Positions 10,900-21,556 of a stretch of 64,000 nucleotides of DNA are shown here, in pieces; positions within the stretch are counted from its first letter, which is position 1, and each line of letters begins with the position of its first letter. The stretch comes from Cyprinodon diabolis. Taxonomy: Eukaryota > Chordata > Actinopteri > Cyprinodontiformes > Cyprinodontidae. The DNA lies in the NCBI GenBank assembly GCA_030533445.1, contig CM060068.1, forward strand, positions 33,686,510 through 33,750,509. Reading direction: 5' to 3'. Made by a program: the position numbers and the translations under genes. Below the pieces are notes generated by a model. It saw only the letters and a program-made list of their open reading frames with translations, ran no database searches and was not told where the DNA came from.

Positions 10900-11593
10900 A
10901 CTGCAACGTAGCTCTGACGCCTTCAGTGATGTAGTTCTTCCTGATTGGGAATAGCACTCGCCTACGATCCAGGATTTCCTTTGGAGACTGGTCATTAACA
11001 TTGAAATCCATTCCTCGCTGCTCTCTGCCCTGACTTCTGACCTGCTCTTTTTGTATATAGTGTTCAAATTTAGCTAAGATTGGTCTAGGATGGGTTTTAT
11101 CAAGCTTATGAAAGTGGATGTTTTTTACCTGATCCGCCAGGATTTCCAGCTTCTTCTGGAGGAACTCTGGGATTGTCACCTCGGGATCCTCCTCCTGCTG
11201 CTCCGGAATGCCTGCAAAGACAAAGTTGTCTCTCATGCTTCACAACTGAATGTCCTGAATGGATTCTTTCATCTTCTTATTTTCACCATACAGCTGGATC
11301 ATCCCCTCGGTGAGCTTCATGACTTCCCCCCTCAGCGCTTTGTTTGTGGCGGTAATAGAGACTAGATGCCCATGGCTGTATTCCTCCGACTCTCTCAGGG
11401 CTTGAACCTCTTTATGTAGGACTTCTAACAAGGCAAGACAGGCATCCAAGCTGGTTACCTTTTGGTTGATGGATTTCTGGACGTTGCTGTAGCTCCTGTC
11501 TGGAGACACAGTAGAAGAAGCACTGGTTGAGCTAGATCAGGAGCGTTTGGTTGAAGGTGTGTTTGTGGATGTGGGGTTTCTAGGCTTCCCCAT
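10900..11593 (-). pseudogene. L1-type LINE ORF1 protein, two in-frame TGA stops
   Basis: The start codon at 11593 gives MGKPRNPTSTNTPSTKRS, then a TGA, a predicted coiled-coil stretch (SLDACLALLEVLHKEVQALR and following), a second TGA just before SMRDNFVFAGIPEQQEEDPE (the RNA-recognition-like domain typical of L1 ORF1p), and RGMDFNVNDQSPKEILDRRR near the C-terminal domain. The frame is otherwise open over about 230 codons. The second TGA sits where relatives have arginine, so a CGA to TGA change by CpG decay is a likely cause. A few codons are missing before PRPILAKFEH. ORF1p binds the element's RNA and is needed for retrotransposition in working copies. Confidence 0.85.
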
Positions 11594-11599
11594 TACGAT

Positions 11600-12284
11600 G
11601 TTGTTGAAACACTCACCCAGCTAGCTCTACAGGTTCGTCAAGGTCTCCTTGTCCAGTTTGTTTCCTCGTAAAATACAAGACAATTTTTAATGTTTAAACC
11701 TAACTTTGTTTAATTTTCAATTATTGGCTTGTACTTACCTGAGTGGATTTGATATGAACTACGTATATGCCGCCATTTTACTTACGCACAGCTCTCCTGA
11801 GATCTCAGCCGCTCATTCCCCTACTGAATTACAAGCATATTTGGTTTAACACATTTGTTTCCATGTCTTATGATGCTAACATGACAAAATTATTTAAGAG
11901 TATCTAAATATGATATGCTTAAATTGATAAATAAGATGCACTATGATTATTTTATGTTCAGTGTATTCACATGATATACAAAGAACATTTCAATACTGTT
12001 ATTCTAAACACAGAACTATGTTACTTTTTGTAGGCCAAATTACTCACCCCTTTTTGATGGTGGAAACAGCTAGTTGATTGATGAGCAACAGGGCACTTTC
12101 CAAACACCATTCAAAGGATGAATGACTTTTAGTTTGGTTTGCAGGTCCTTTACGTCCCTTTTTAATAACACTTGATCTCAATCCTCTCGCAGATACTCTC
12201 CTCGAGCAATACAAAGCTCATAACAGAGCAGAGCAGGACGGAAGGAATGGTGGAGGCTGTTGGCCTTGCTTTACGCAGGTTTAT
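11600..12284. other. Intergenic DNA, no gene seen
   Basis: AT-rich, with the possible 5' untranslated part of the L1-type element at its left edge and a GC-richer 12180-12280 leading into the minisatellite. Confidence 0.4.
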
Positions 12285-14040
12285 CCACTGCAGATGGAGA
12301 CTGAGGAGGAGGTTTTGCCGGGAGTTTTAAAAGCTGCAGATGGAGACTGAGGAGGAGGTTTTACAGGCAGGTTTTAAATCTGCAGATGGGGATGGAGGTT
12401 TTGATGGCAGTTTTAACTCTGCAGATGGAGACTGAGGGGGAAGTTTTACAGGGAGGTTTTAATTCTGCAGATGGAGATGGAGGTTTTGATGGCAGGTTTA
12501 ACTCTGCAGATGGAGACTGAGGGGGAAGTTTTACAGGCAGGTTTTAGATCTGCAGATGGAGATGGAGGTTTTGATGGCAGGTTTAACTCTAGAGATGGAG
12601 ACTGAGGGGGAAGTTTTACAGGCAGGTTTTAGATCTGCAGATGGAGATGGAGGTTTTGATGGCAGGTTTAACTCTGCAGATGGAGACTGAGGGGGAAGTT
12701 TTACAGGCAGGTTTTAGATCTGCAGATGGGAATGGAGGTTTTGATGGCAGGTTTAACTCTGCAGATGGAGACTGATGAGGAGGTTTTACAGGCAGGTTTT
12801 AGATCTGCAGATGGTGATGGAGGTTTTGATGGCAGTTTTAACTCTTCAGATGGAGACTGAGGTGGAAGTTTTTTTGGCAGATTTAAACTCTGCAGATGGA
12901 GACTGATGAGGAGGTTTTGCAGGCAGTTTTAAAAGCTGCAGATGGAGAATTGCGGGGACGTTTTACGGGCAGGTTTTAAATCTGCAGATGGGGATGGAGG
13001 TTTTGATGGCAGGTTCAACTCTGCAGATGGAGACTGAGGGGGAAGTTTTACAGGCAGGCTTTAGATCTGCAGATGAAGATGGAGGTTTTGATGGCAGTTT
13101 AAACTCTGCAGATGGAGACTGAGGGGGGAGTTTTACACGCAGGCTTTAGATCTGCAGATGGAGATGGAGGTTTTGATGGCAGGTTTAACTCTGCAGATGG
13201 AGACTGAGGGGGACGTTTTACAGGCAGGCTTTAGATCTGCAGATGGGAATGGAGGTTTTGATGGCAGGTTTAACTCTGCAGATGGAGACTGATGAGGAGG
13301 TTTTACAGGCAGGTTTTAGATCTGCAGATGGTGATGGAGGTTTTGATGGCAGTTTTAACTCTTCAGATGGAGACTGAGGTGGAAGTTTTTTTGGCAGATT
13401 TAAACTCTGCAGATGGAGACTGATGAGGAGGTTTTGCAGGCAGTTTTAAAAGCTGCAGATGGAGAATGGCGGGGACGTTTTACGGGCAGGTTTTAAATCT
13501 GCAGATGGGGATGGAGGTTTTGATGGCAGTTTTAACTCTGCAGATGGAGACTGAGGGGGGCGTTTTACAGGCAGGTTTTAAATCTGCAGATGGAGATGGA
13601 GGTTTTGATGGCAGTTTTAACTCTGCAGATGGAGACTGAGGGGGAGGTTTTACAGGCAGGTTTAAGATCTGCAGATGGGAATGGAGGTTTTGATGGCAGG
13701 TTTAACTCTGCAGATGGAGACTGAGGAGGAGGTCTTGCAGGCAGGTTTAGACTCTGCAGATGGAGAATGATGAGGAGGTTTTGATGTCAGTTTTTAAAGC
13801 TGCAGATGGAGAATGAGGGGGAAGTTTTACAGGCAGGTTTTAAATCTGCAAATGGGAATGGAGGTTTTGATGGCAGGTTTAACTCTGCAGATGGAGACTG
13901 AGGTGGAAGTTTTGCAGGCAGGTTTAAACTCTGCAGATGGAGACTGTTGAGGAGGTTTTGCAGGCAGGTTTAAACTCTGCAGATGGAGACTGATCAGGAG
14001 GTTTTGCGGGTAAACGTAAGGTTCGGAGATGGAGACTGAG
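12285..14040. repeat. 1.75-kb minisatellite with 85-bp dimeric unit and 517-bp higher-order repeat
   Basis: The array is built of two related subunits of about 39 and 46 bp, each beginning CTGCAGATGGAG or a close variant (so many PstI sites) and continuing GGAGGTTTT or GGAAGTTTTACAGGCAGG; alternation gives a dimer of about 85 bp, roughly 20 dimers in all. A block from about 12470 to 12985 is repeated almost base for base 517 bp further on (marker strings GATGGGAATGG at 12724 and 13241, GCGGGGACG at 12952 and 13469), i.e. a six-dimer higher-order duplication. The 46-bp subunit is not a multiple of three, so the array does not keep a reading frame. It lies just 3' of the unrecognised minus-strand gene. 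Confidence 0.92.
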
Positions 14041-14237
14041 GTTGAGGTCAACTCAGCAGTTTCTTTTTTTTTACTTTGATCCATAACCGATTTTGATTGA
14101 TCCAAAGAGGTTTGATTTAAGTTATCAAGCTTTAGGCTGAACTTTTAGAGAATTATATAAAAATGTTTTGGTTTCATTGTCAGTATTTTTCTCAGTCAGG
14201 TTTCTCAGTTTTTGTTTTGGAACTTTGTTTTTTTTTT

Positions 14238-14418
14238 TCAATCATCCAAGATGTAAAGAGGAGGATTTTTCCCACAGCCATAGGTGATGTTTTCATTAAT
14301 CAGGCCATTTTGGCTGGCTAACGTTGTAATAGAGGGCTTGTTCATCCTTTCCCAGAGCTTTTGCTTCATACCTCGCCCTAAGTTGAGAGTGTAAGGTCGC
14401 CTTCGACCATTTTTGAAC
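14238..14418 (-). CDS. Unrecognised spliced gene, terminal coding exon
   Basis: Acceptor TTTTCACAG with AG at 14420-14419; the exon completes a split arginine codon and reads FKNGRRRPYTLNLGRGMKQK, then LWERMNKPSI, and ends in PPLYILDD and TGA at 14240-14238. A basic, moderately conserved-looking domain (RRRPYTLNLGR) spans the exon junction. No in-frame stop before the end. I do not recognise the family. The 1.75-kb minisatellite starts about 200 bp downstream and may lie in or beyond the 3' untranslated region. Confidence 0.65.
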
Positions 14419-14527
14419 CTGTGAAAAGCAGACATTTTTCAAATGACAACAGATCGGCATGGGTTTAACAATTTTACAATCTTTAAGACTAAGTGTTGAG
14501 GTCACAACTTCCAACATCAATATTCAC

Positions 14528-14850
14528 CTCAGCATGTCATCGACCACTTCATGGTAAATCTGCTGGTACTCCTCTACTGTGTAGGTGTGAATCATCAAGG
14601 GCTCATTGTCCTGCACAGCAGCCGTGGACGACTGGTTGAGGATTGGCATATGACAGACTGCTGGGAGGTCTGCAGGGTCGATGGTGGCCGGAGGCTTAGA
14701 GATCAGCCTTTCAACCTGAGTGGTGTATTGAGCAGGAGCTGAGGTCACAACAAGAGGTTGGTTGGGATGAGCTGCCATTGAACGCCTCCTCTTCTGGGGA
14801 GGCCTGGCAGAGTCAGGAGAGCGATGGCGTTTTCTAGATACTTTAGGGGC
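14528..14850 (-). CDS. Unrecognised spliced gene, middle exon
   Basis: Acceptor CTTCTCCAG (AG at 14852-14851) and donor AG|GTGAAT (GT at 14527-14526). The 323-bp exon reads APKVSRKRHRSPDSARPPQK, then a stretch rich in Arg, Pro, Ser and Gln, and ends HTYTVEEYQQIYHEVVDDML. The RKRHRSPDSARPPQKRRR part resembles a nuclear-localisation signal. Reading phase agrees with both neighbours (phase 0 in, split Arg codon out), strong support that these are real exons. Function unknown; a nuclear protein is a guess. Confidence 0.7.
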
Positions 14851-14990
14851 CTGGAGAAGATAAGAAAGTTTGGAGTAGAACCTACTTAGAAGTTCATTTC
14901 ACAAAAACCAAACAGCAAATATTTATTGTTATATAAAATTTATCAGTAGCAGTTTTTAGTGTGTGTTTAAAGATGAGAAAAAGATTTTAC

Positions 14991-15053
14991 CTGCTCATCT
15001 TGGCAGCATGGACATTCTCTGTTAGTCCTGCCCGCTGAAGCTCTCACTGCTCT
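14991..15053 (-). CDS. Unrecognised spliced gene, upstream 63-bp exon
   Basis: Acceptor TTGTATTCAG (AG at 15055-15054) and donor CAG|GTAAAA. It codes exactly 21 residues, RAVRASAGRTNRECPCCQDEQ, and joins in phase to APKVSRK of the next exon. The C-x-C-C cluster could be part of a metal site, but one half alone is not enough to say. With the two exons below it gives 188 residues ending at a stop. Confidence 0.6.
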
Positions 15054-15059
15054 CTGAAT

Positions 15060-16280
15060 ACAATAAAGATTGACAGGAAGACCACATGACAAAACACGCA
15101 TTAGACTGAGGCTGTGATTATATTTAGACCAAAACAGATTTTGTGAATAATAGGAGTCTGTCTCGCAAGGTGTTGCATAGATGCTATCCAGGGGGAAACA
15201 ATCTAAGTTATTAATATGCACTCCATATACAAAGATAGAGCTCTAAGTTTAATACAAGAGATGGAAACTCTTATTTTGAAATAAGCTATGAAAAGATTTT
15301 TGAGTTGCCATGTTGCATTGATGGAGTCAGTTAATTAAAACTGGTCTACTGACAACTCTATTGCATTATGAGGAAACAAGTCACAAAACTCTTAGATCAT
15401 TCTTTTGGCAGCTCTACAGGCAAACAGTAGAAACAAGCAAGAAAAAAACTTTTAAGCAATACAAGAATTTATTATTATTACTATTGATTCAAATAGGGCT
15501 GAAAATGGCATCTAATTTTTGATTTAAAGCAATGATAAACTAAAGAGCTAACACCAAAGGTTGTTTTTTTTTTTTACATTATCCTGACTATATTTAATGT
15601 TTTCCTGCTCAAAATCTAAGATTATCAAGCTTAACTTGGATTATTTCTTTACAAAACCCAGATTACATAAAAATACCTTCAACATTACATCACATTAAAA
15701 TCTATTTTCCTTTTTCCTTTCAATATTTAAAATCGCAAGACAAGTTTTCATTAGATGTTTTGGTGCTTCTACCATCTTTCTGTTTTCTTGGTTTTAGAGA
15801 CAAGAATGAAAACAGCAACAGGCTGGTTTAATCTCAATTACAAAAAAATGCTGCACAGTTTGATAAAAAAAAAAAGCTTGTTAATAACCACGTTTAAAAT
15901 GTAATGAAATAATCTGCTTTTAAACACACCAACTATCAAAGTGAAGCAGCAAACACTTTAAAACTGTTTATTGGCAATTTAATTTGTAATAATTATAGTT
16001 ATGTTATAAAAAATAAAAATTGTTAAAAGTAATAGTGTAAGCTGCTTATTTCAGCAGCACTACAAAAACAAATGATAAAATTATGCTTCATATGAAAAAA
16101 ATGCGACTATTTTACTTTTTAACAGGTTAACTTTACAATTCTCTATTTTGTTATAATGCAGCTCTTATTTTAGACATGTTTCTTTAATAGTATTTAGTTT
16201 ATCCATCAGCAAACTTTAAAGTCTCTAAAAGTTTCTCCAATAAATCACACAGAAAACAATGCAGAGTTTTAGAAAACTCA
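15060..16280. other. AT-rich DNA, probable intron
   Basis: No repeat or coding signal recognised; several homopolymer runs. Confidence 0.4.
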
Positions 16281-16288
16281 GTTCTTAC

Positions 16289-16507
16289 ATCTTTCATGTT
16301 CAAAGCTTCAAATTCAATGTTGGTCAGTTTCTTGGAAACTTTAAATCTTCTTAGAGATGAAGAAGTCGTCAAAAAAGGTGGATTTGCTAAGTGAGGTCTG
16401 AGAAACTGTCGTTTTAGAATTATTTTCAGTTGTTCTTTGTTTTTAAATGATGCAGAATTACAGTTTGCTTCTAAATTATGCATATGAAAAGAAACCATAG
16501 CAACCAT
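16289..16507 (-). CDS. Possible first coding exon of the unrecognised gene
   Basis: An ATG at 16507 opens a frame of 73 codons up to a strong donor GAT|GTAAGA (GT at 16288-16287), in phase 0, which is what the next exon at 15053 needs. The predicted residues (for example RRFKVSKKLTNIEFEALNMK) are Lys/Asn/Leu-rich, as random AT-rich sequence can be, and I see no promoter signal. Weak support. Confidence 0.3.
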
Positions 16508-16509
16508 GG

Positions 16510-17250
16510 ATTTCTCTGCATCTTTTAAATTGTGTGTTATGTTTGCATATTTAGAACAAAGGCTAATAGCCTGTTAGCACTATTAGCACCTTAAACTAAC
16601 TATGCAAGGAAGATCAATGCTTAGTTTGACTTCTAGAAACCCAAAAGGACACGTTACGTGGTGTTTGGTTCACATTAAGGAAATTCTGAAATTCTTGATT
16701 TGTTTATATTTCTGATTAAGCTTCAGATTTCCAGCTTTTTAATAGAAGCAGGTTTAAAGTCGTAGGGAATTCATTAAAATTTCAAATAATTCTGGCTGAA
16801 ACGTGTATTTAAATGTACTCTTCATCAGACAATATTGTCCCAAAAGTTAGAAATTTCTATTTAAGAAAAAAATCCTGTCCTAAAATCGGTGGTGTTTTTT
16901 TTCTCGTTATTTTATGCAGGCCAGTTAGTTATATGTCAGCTTGTTCACCTAAATTCAACCAATTATATATCAACGGTCATCAGTCAATCAAATTTTTTTG
17001 TACATGGCATCTTGATTCACATGTCGGAGCTAATATACACAACACACTGGCGTTAACAATAACATTTTGAATATGATTTCAAATATATCAAAATAAAGCA
17101 AATACGTTTGATGAGCTCAACAGAACACTGTTTGTAAGAATCTACACCTCAGCAAATGTAGTAAGAGTAGCTGCCTGGCTATTCCTGCACATTGTAAAAT
17201 ATAAACAATCTTCGATGGTCTTATATCAGATTAAGATAAATCCTGTATTG
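16510..17250. other. AT-rich intergenic DNA
   Basis: Nothing recognisable; a weak upstream region for the unrecognised gene if its first exon is real. Confidence 0.4.
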
Positions 17251-17253
17251 TGT

Positions 17254-17312
17254 GCCCCAGTGGCACTGGCCTCCTAAGCCAGGGATTGTGGGTTCGAGTC
17301 CCATCTGGGGTA
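17254..17312 (+). pseudogene. tRNA-Arg(CCU) pseudogene, copy 4, D-arm deleted
   Basis: Identical in outline to the copies near 3.5-4.9 kb but with 14 bases removed (the D arm, between GCCCCAGTGG and CACTGGCC). The acceptor ends pair fully and the T loop is intact (GGTTCGAGTCC), unlike the other three copies. Without the D arm and A box it cannot be a normal tRNA. Confidence 0.85.
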
Positions 17313-17650
17313 GGCTGTTTTATATAGGGGAGTCGTGTCCTAGTGGTTAGGGAATTCTAACTTCAAGCCCTACTCCCATGGATGGCCACTCTTTGTCCCT
17401 GAGCAAGACCTTTAACCTGCATTCTGCACAATAGCTGCCTACTGCTCCCCAAAAAAGGGATGGGTGAAATGCAGAGAATGGATTTCTTTGCTTTGTACTT
17501 GTAACAGTGTAATGACAATAAAATTGAATTCTATACTATGTACAAAACAACTAAATTAAGAACACAGTAAAATTCAACAAACATATAAGAATGTACTTTT
17601 AACAGTAGACACCAGATCCTAAAGAACCAATGATTGTGAGATTAGAACTG
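17313..17650 (+). repeat. SINE body and shared flank after tRNA-Arg copy 4
   Basis: Same linker and SINE body as at 3.55 and 4.07 kb, then ATTAAGAACACAGTAAAATT and ACAGTAGACACCAGATCCT, which also follow copy 2 (4345-4425). The shared non-SINE flank shows that this copy arose from the same duplicated block, 12.8 kb away. Confidence 0.8.
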
Positions 17651-17905
17651 ACATCTGTGGCACCATGCCACAGTTTGGAGCACTGATGCCTTGCAGAAAG
17701 AAGATCCTGGGTTCAAATCCCAATTAACAATTAACCTAACAGTCATAGTTTTGGACTGTGGGAGGAAGCTGTAGTGCCCGGAAACGACCCATACATGCAC
17801 GGGGAGAACCTGCAGAAAGACATTTGGCCAGGAATTGAACCCAGAACTTTTGTTCTGCAAGGTATTAGTGCTCCAAACTGTGACACCATGCAGCCCATTA
17901 TCTTT
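17650..17905. repeat. Foldback copy of a dispersed fish repeat
   Basis: The left part (ACAGTTTGGAGCACTGATGC to GATCCTGGGTTCAAATCCC) is the head of the GGATGG-tailed repeat seen at 34.3 kb. The right part (GAATTGAACCCAGAAC to TAGTGCTCCAAACTGTGACA) is the same head inverted. The arms of about 60 bp can pair, and between them lies GACTGTGGGAGGAAGC and neighbours in minus orientation. Two copies joined head to head, or a template switch. Confidence 0.7.
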
Positions 17906-20375
17906 ACATTTGTACATATTAGATTATGTTTTATATGATCTATTTTCTAGCTATTTGATATCATCATTTGATATATCATTCCACTATTCTGTTTTCTGTT
18001 TCATCGTGTATTATCTTGTGCTGTTTGTTAATATGGTTCATTTAGGTTCATAATTGTGCCTTTTGAAATGAGTAGATATGTTCTCCCTAAAAAGATGTTT
18101 GTGATGTTTCATTCCTACCAATAGGTGGCAGCAAAGCAACATAAAACAAAAAGAGGAGACTCCAACTACCGTGGTGGAAAGTCAAGCACTTCAGTTTATT
18201 TCTGTGGCCTTGTTGTGTTTTGTAGTGGGAACCACAGGACACATGAGCTGATCTCTTTTTTTAGTTCCTGTAAAGCAATGCTTATGTTTCCATCAGTCTT
18301 AAATACTTGTTTGTTCCTCATTGGTTATTGATGGCTTTGGATTGTAAAAGCAGAAAACTAAGGTTTATTTTGTGAATCCAATTATCTTAATCTATCTTTG
18401 CAACCTCAATTAATTCAAATGCAAAATTCTGATAACAGAGTAACGTGACTGAATAAGATGAAGCAGCTTAAATCCTCATCTAGTCTTGTTTGTCCCAGTG
18501 TTTTAAATGTCTTAAATATCACTCTGATTGTTGATAAGGGCTCATTCAGATGAGTACCTATAATCTGAAAGCCCTTTCCTAACATTTTTACAATCAAAGC
18601 CCCATCACCCTTAGATAAAGTGCATGTTCTTTTATTTATCTGTTTTGGGAATTTACTTCTTGTGTCAGGACTTTTTTATGGCCCTCAAGGGGAGGATGTC
18701 ATGGAGTACATTCTGACCAAATCCTAAAAATAAATTACAATAAAAAATTGCGTTAGATGCATTTAATTTACTGCAGTAGTTGGTGGTAAACAGACAACAT
18801 GCATTCAGAATAGAATTATGCTGATTTTTCCTCAAGCGGTTCCATAGTTCTGATTTTTTTTTTTCCCAGAGTCCCGTGCTTGGTTGTTTGCTCTCCAGTA
18901 CAGTTGAGATGTTGAGCAACAGATGGTTCCCCTCCTGAGATCAGAGCATCTCGCTGGAGGAACAGTGCTGTTGTGATTAATGAGGACATGCTCACATGCA
19001 GGGCTGAAACAGCAGGTGATAAATATATGGCTTGGTTATTATGATGCTGCATTGTTTTACACGGTCCCCAGGTATAACAGGCATAAATACCACGTGTGTT
19101 CTACTCCCACGCTTCATATCCAGGATTTGGCCTTTATTGTTTTCATGATTTTATCCCTCAGAGATCGCAGAGTTCATATTGATAAAGCTGCTTCTGTGGA
19201 TAAGTACTCGTTAAAAAAGTTTCCTTTCAAATATTCCCCAAAGCTGTCAGCTGTATGAGCTTTAAGAAGTTCATTTTTATGGCTCAATTTAGCCACAGTA
19301 AAGTAAATTCAAACCAAAAGGAAAATACTTATGTGGAATACTTGGAGCAGAGGGACCCCTAACTGCTGTTTGGACACAACTCTCATGATTCTGTTGAACA
19401 TTATGCGTCCAAGCATGCGCTCTTTCCAGATGGCCCCTCTTTGCACAGCAAGGATTGCAATAATAATTACTTTACTTTGATTCATTCTTGTAAATTACAA
19501 GTACTGCTAGATAGATATGCAAAAGGATTAGAGTTAGAACTTTATACAACAAATAATAGCTTGACATGAAAAGGTAGCAAGAGAAATAAATTACATGATA
19601 ATAGAGTAAATTCTCCTTAAAGAGAGGAAATATTTTCATTTCAATGTATGCCTGTATTGTTGCTGTTCAGACAGGTAACACATGGGAGCTGTAACCTGCT
19701 GCAGATAAATATTAGTCTGCAGATGCGTTAGGTACCAAGAAAATCTATCGCTTGCCCAAACCTTATATGCTTTGTTCTTTATATGCTTTGCATTTTTCCG
19801 ACTTCTTTTGTAAACTTTTTTGGATTGTTAATTCTGCTGTTGGTTACGGATATTGTTAGATCAAATCAAGTATAAACTGCTATATCAGAATATATCTAAT
19901 ACCTTGGGTATTCAAAAGCGTGTTTTAATGTTTTTTGTGTTTGCTGCCAAATAATAAGGCTTGTTTAGATTAGCTTTTTTTTCGTAAGGTGGCTAATCAG
20001 AGAAAGGTAATAGTGAAAATAAAGAAATCATACAATCTCTGGTGGAGCTGTATTAAGCCACGTATGCTTTCCCCTTTAGCAATTGTTTTATTATAACATA
20101 AGCTTTAGTGAAATTTTATAATAATGGTATAATAATGCTACTTATCCTTATTTTATTTCCCATAAAGTTTTATACACATTTAACTAGTGTTTATGATGGA
20201 AGTGATGGAAAGCAAAGGTAAAATATGTTTATGCAGCAAACTTGGCCAATAAAGATGATTTTGATACTTGTGCTTTAAAGAAACTATTTTAGTTACACAA
20301 GTGAAAGATTTATCATATTTTTTCTTTGATGGATTTTCTTGTAAATATAGCTAAACCACTGCAAATAAATTATAG
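17906..20375. other. AT-rich intergenic DNA
   Basis: No gene or clear element recognised over about 2.5 kb; short open frames here look random. Confidence 0.45.
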
Positions 20376-20752
20376 GTAAAGATATTGTGGAGAATTTTCG
20401 CACATTTTTGAAAAGACCTGCCCTCTCTACTTAAAAGAAAAGCACATGCACAACCCCGTACCTGCTCCCAAGAGGGAACGCCTATTAAATGCGTGTGAGA
20501 GCATGAGCAAGCCCATTTCTCCTCGAGCACGCTCTGTTTCAAAGTTGCTGTTTGCATCACTCATACAAGTTTACTTTGCAAAAGAAGATTTGCAATTTTT
20601 CCACTATGTCACCACCGGTAAGTGAAAATAGGAACAAGCACATAGGACAGCCTTATGTAAACATATTACCAGAATGACAATTGACAATTAGGAGGACCAC
20701 TTATTTAGATGATCCACCCGGAAAAAGAACATCCAACACTATACCTTTAAGG
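20376..20752 (+). repeat. MITE, copy 1, ends TAAAG(A/G)TAT.GTGGAG
   Basis: A 377-bp element that matches 41076-41570 over most of its length (GAAAAGACC/TC, GCACATGCACAACCC, CACGCTCTGTTT, CACCACCGGTAAGTGAAAAT). It begins TAAAGATATTGTGGAG and ends CACTATACCTTTA, which are imperfect inverted repeats of each other. No open frame. A non-autonomous DNA transposon; superfamily not certain. Confidence 0.75.
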
Positions 20753-21550
20753 AAGTCATGTAAGGCTTTTTTGAGACTTAAAGAAGCAGACTGATTTATA
20801 TGACAGATTTATATAACTCGTCTGATAAATCATGTTTTTTCTTAAAAACCTGATGTATGACATAAAACACACATAGAACAGGAAATTAATTATCAATTGC
20901 AGGGAAATGCTTACTGTACCAGAAATTACATGCATAAACTCATATGTGCAAGTTAATGTTATGTTTTTATTTGTCAGATTTTTTTTAAATAAAAGACTCT
21001 TGTTTAAAAAAAAAAAAAAAACATTTCTAACTATTATTCCATGGTTCCAGTAAAAGTCATTTTTAATCAGTACTAGCGTTAATAGCAGATAAGATGAATA
21101 AATTCAGACTAGATTAAAACCTTGTTAGTCAATGTATGTGCTTGATGAAGATATGGCAAACTTTAACAGCTGCTGTCTATTCTTGGACAGTGATGAGTTT
21201 AATATTAAGCTGGCTCCAGCTGAACTTTCAGCCAATCACTGCAGAGCATGTTCTAAACAGAGATAAGAATGGCATCCCCAGTAGGTTACAGACCACTGTG
21301 GCTCTAGGATACAAACGGAAGGAAAATATTGTAAAGGAAGGCTGAAAATCATGTTAGAAATACTTTACTTTCCAACATTATCCTATAAAAGATATGACAA
21401 TAAAAATCCTAAAAATCAGTCTAACTGCCTTTGCTGTGTTCAGTCCTTCATCATCGATATGATGAAGGACTTTCCTACAGTCATGTTCTGGAAATCCCCT
21501 TTCTTGTCTGCATTTCCTGTGGAGATTTTCTCCTGCAGATTAAACACAGA
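20753..21550. other. Intergenic DNA with a small hairpin
   Basis: No gene seen. 21443-21470 forms an 11-bp perfect stem (GTCCTTCATCA / TGATGAAGGAC) with loop TCGATA. Confidence 0.5.
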
Positions 21551-21556
21551 GAAATC

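Noticed and set aside
12285..14040. CRISPR array
   Set aside because: Repeats are contiguous diverged minisatellite units without unique spacers, in a vertebrate genome.
21443..21470. microRNA-like hairpin
   Set aside because: An 11-bp stem with a 6-base loop is too short for a pre-miRNA and no longer pairing is seen around it.
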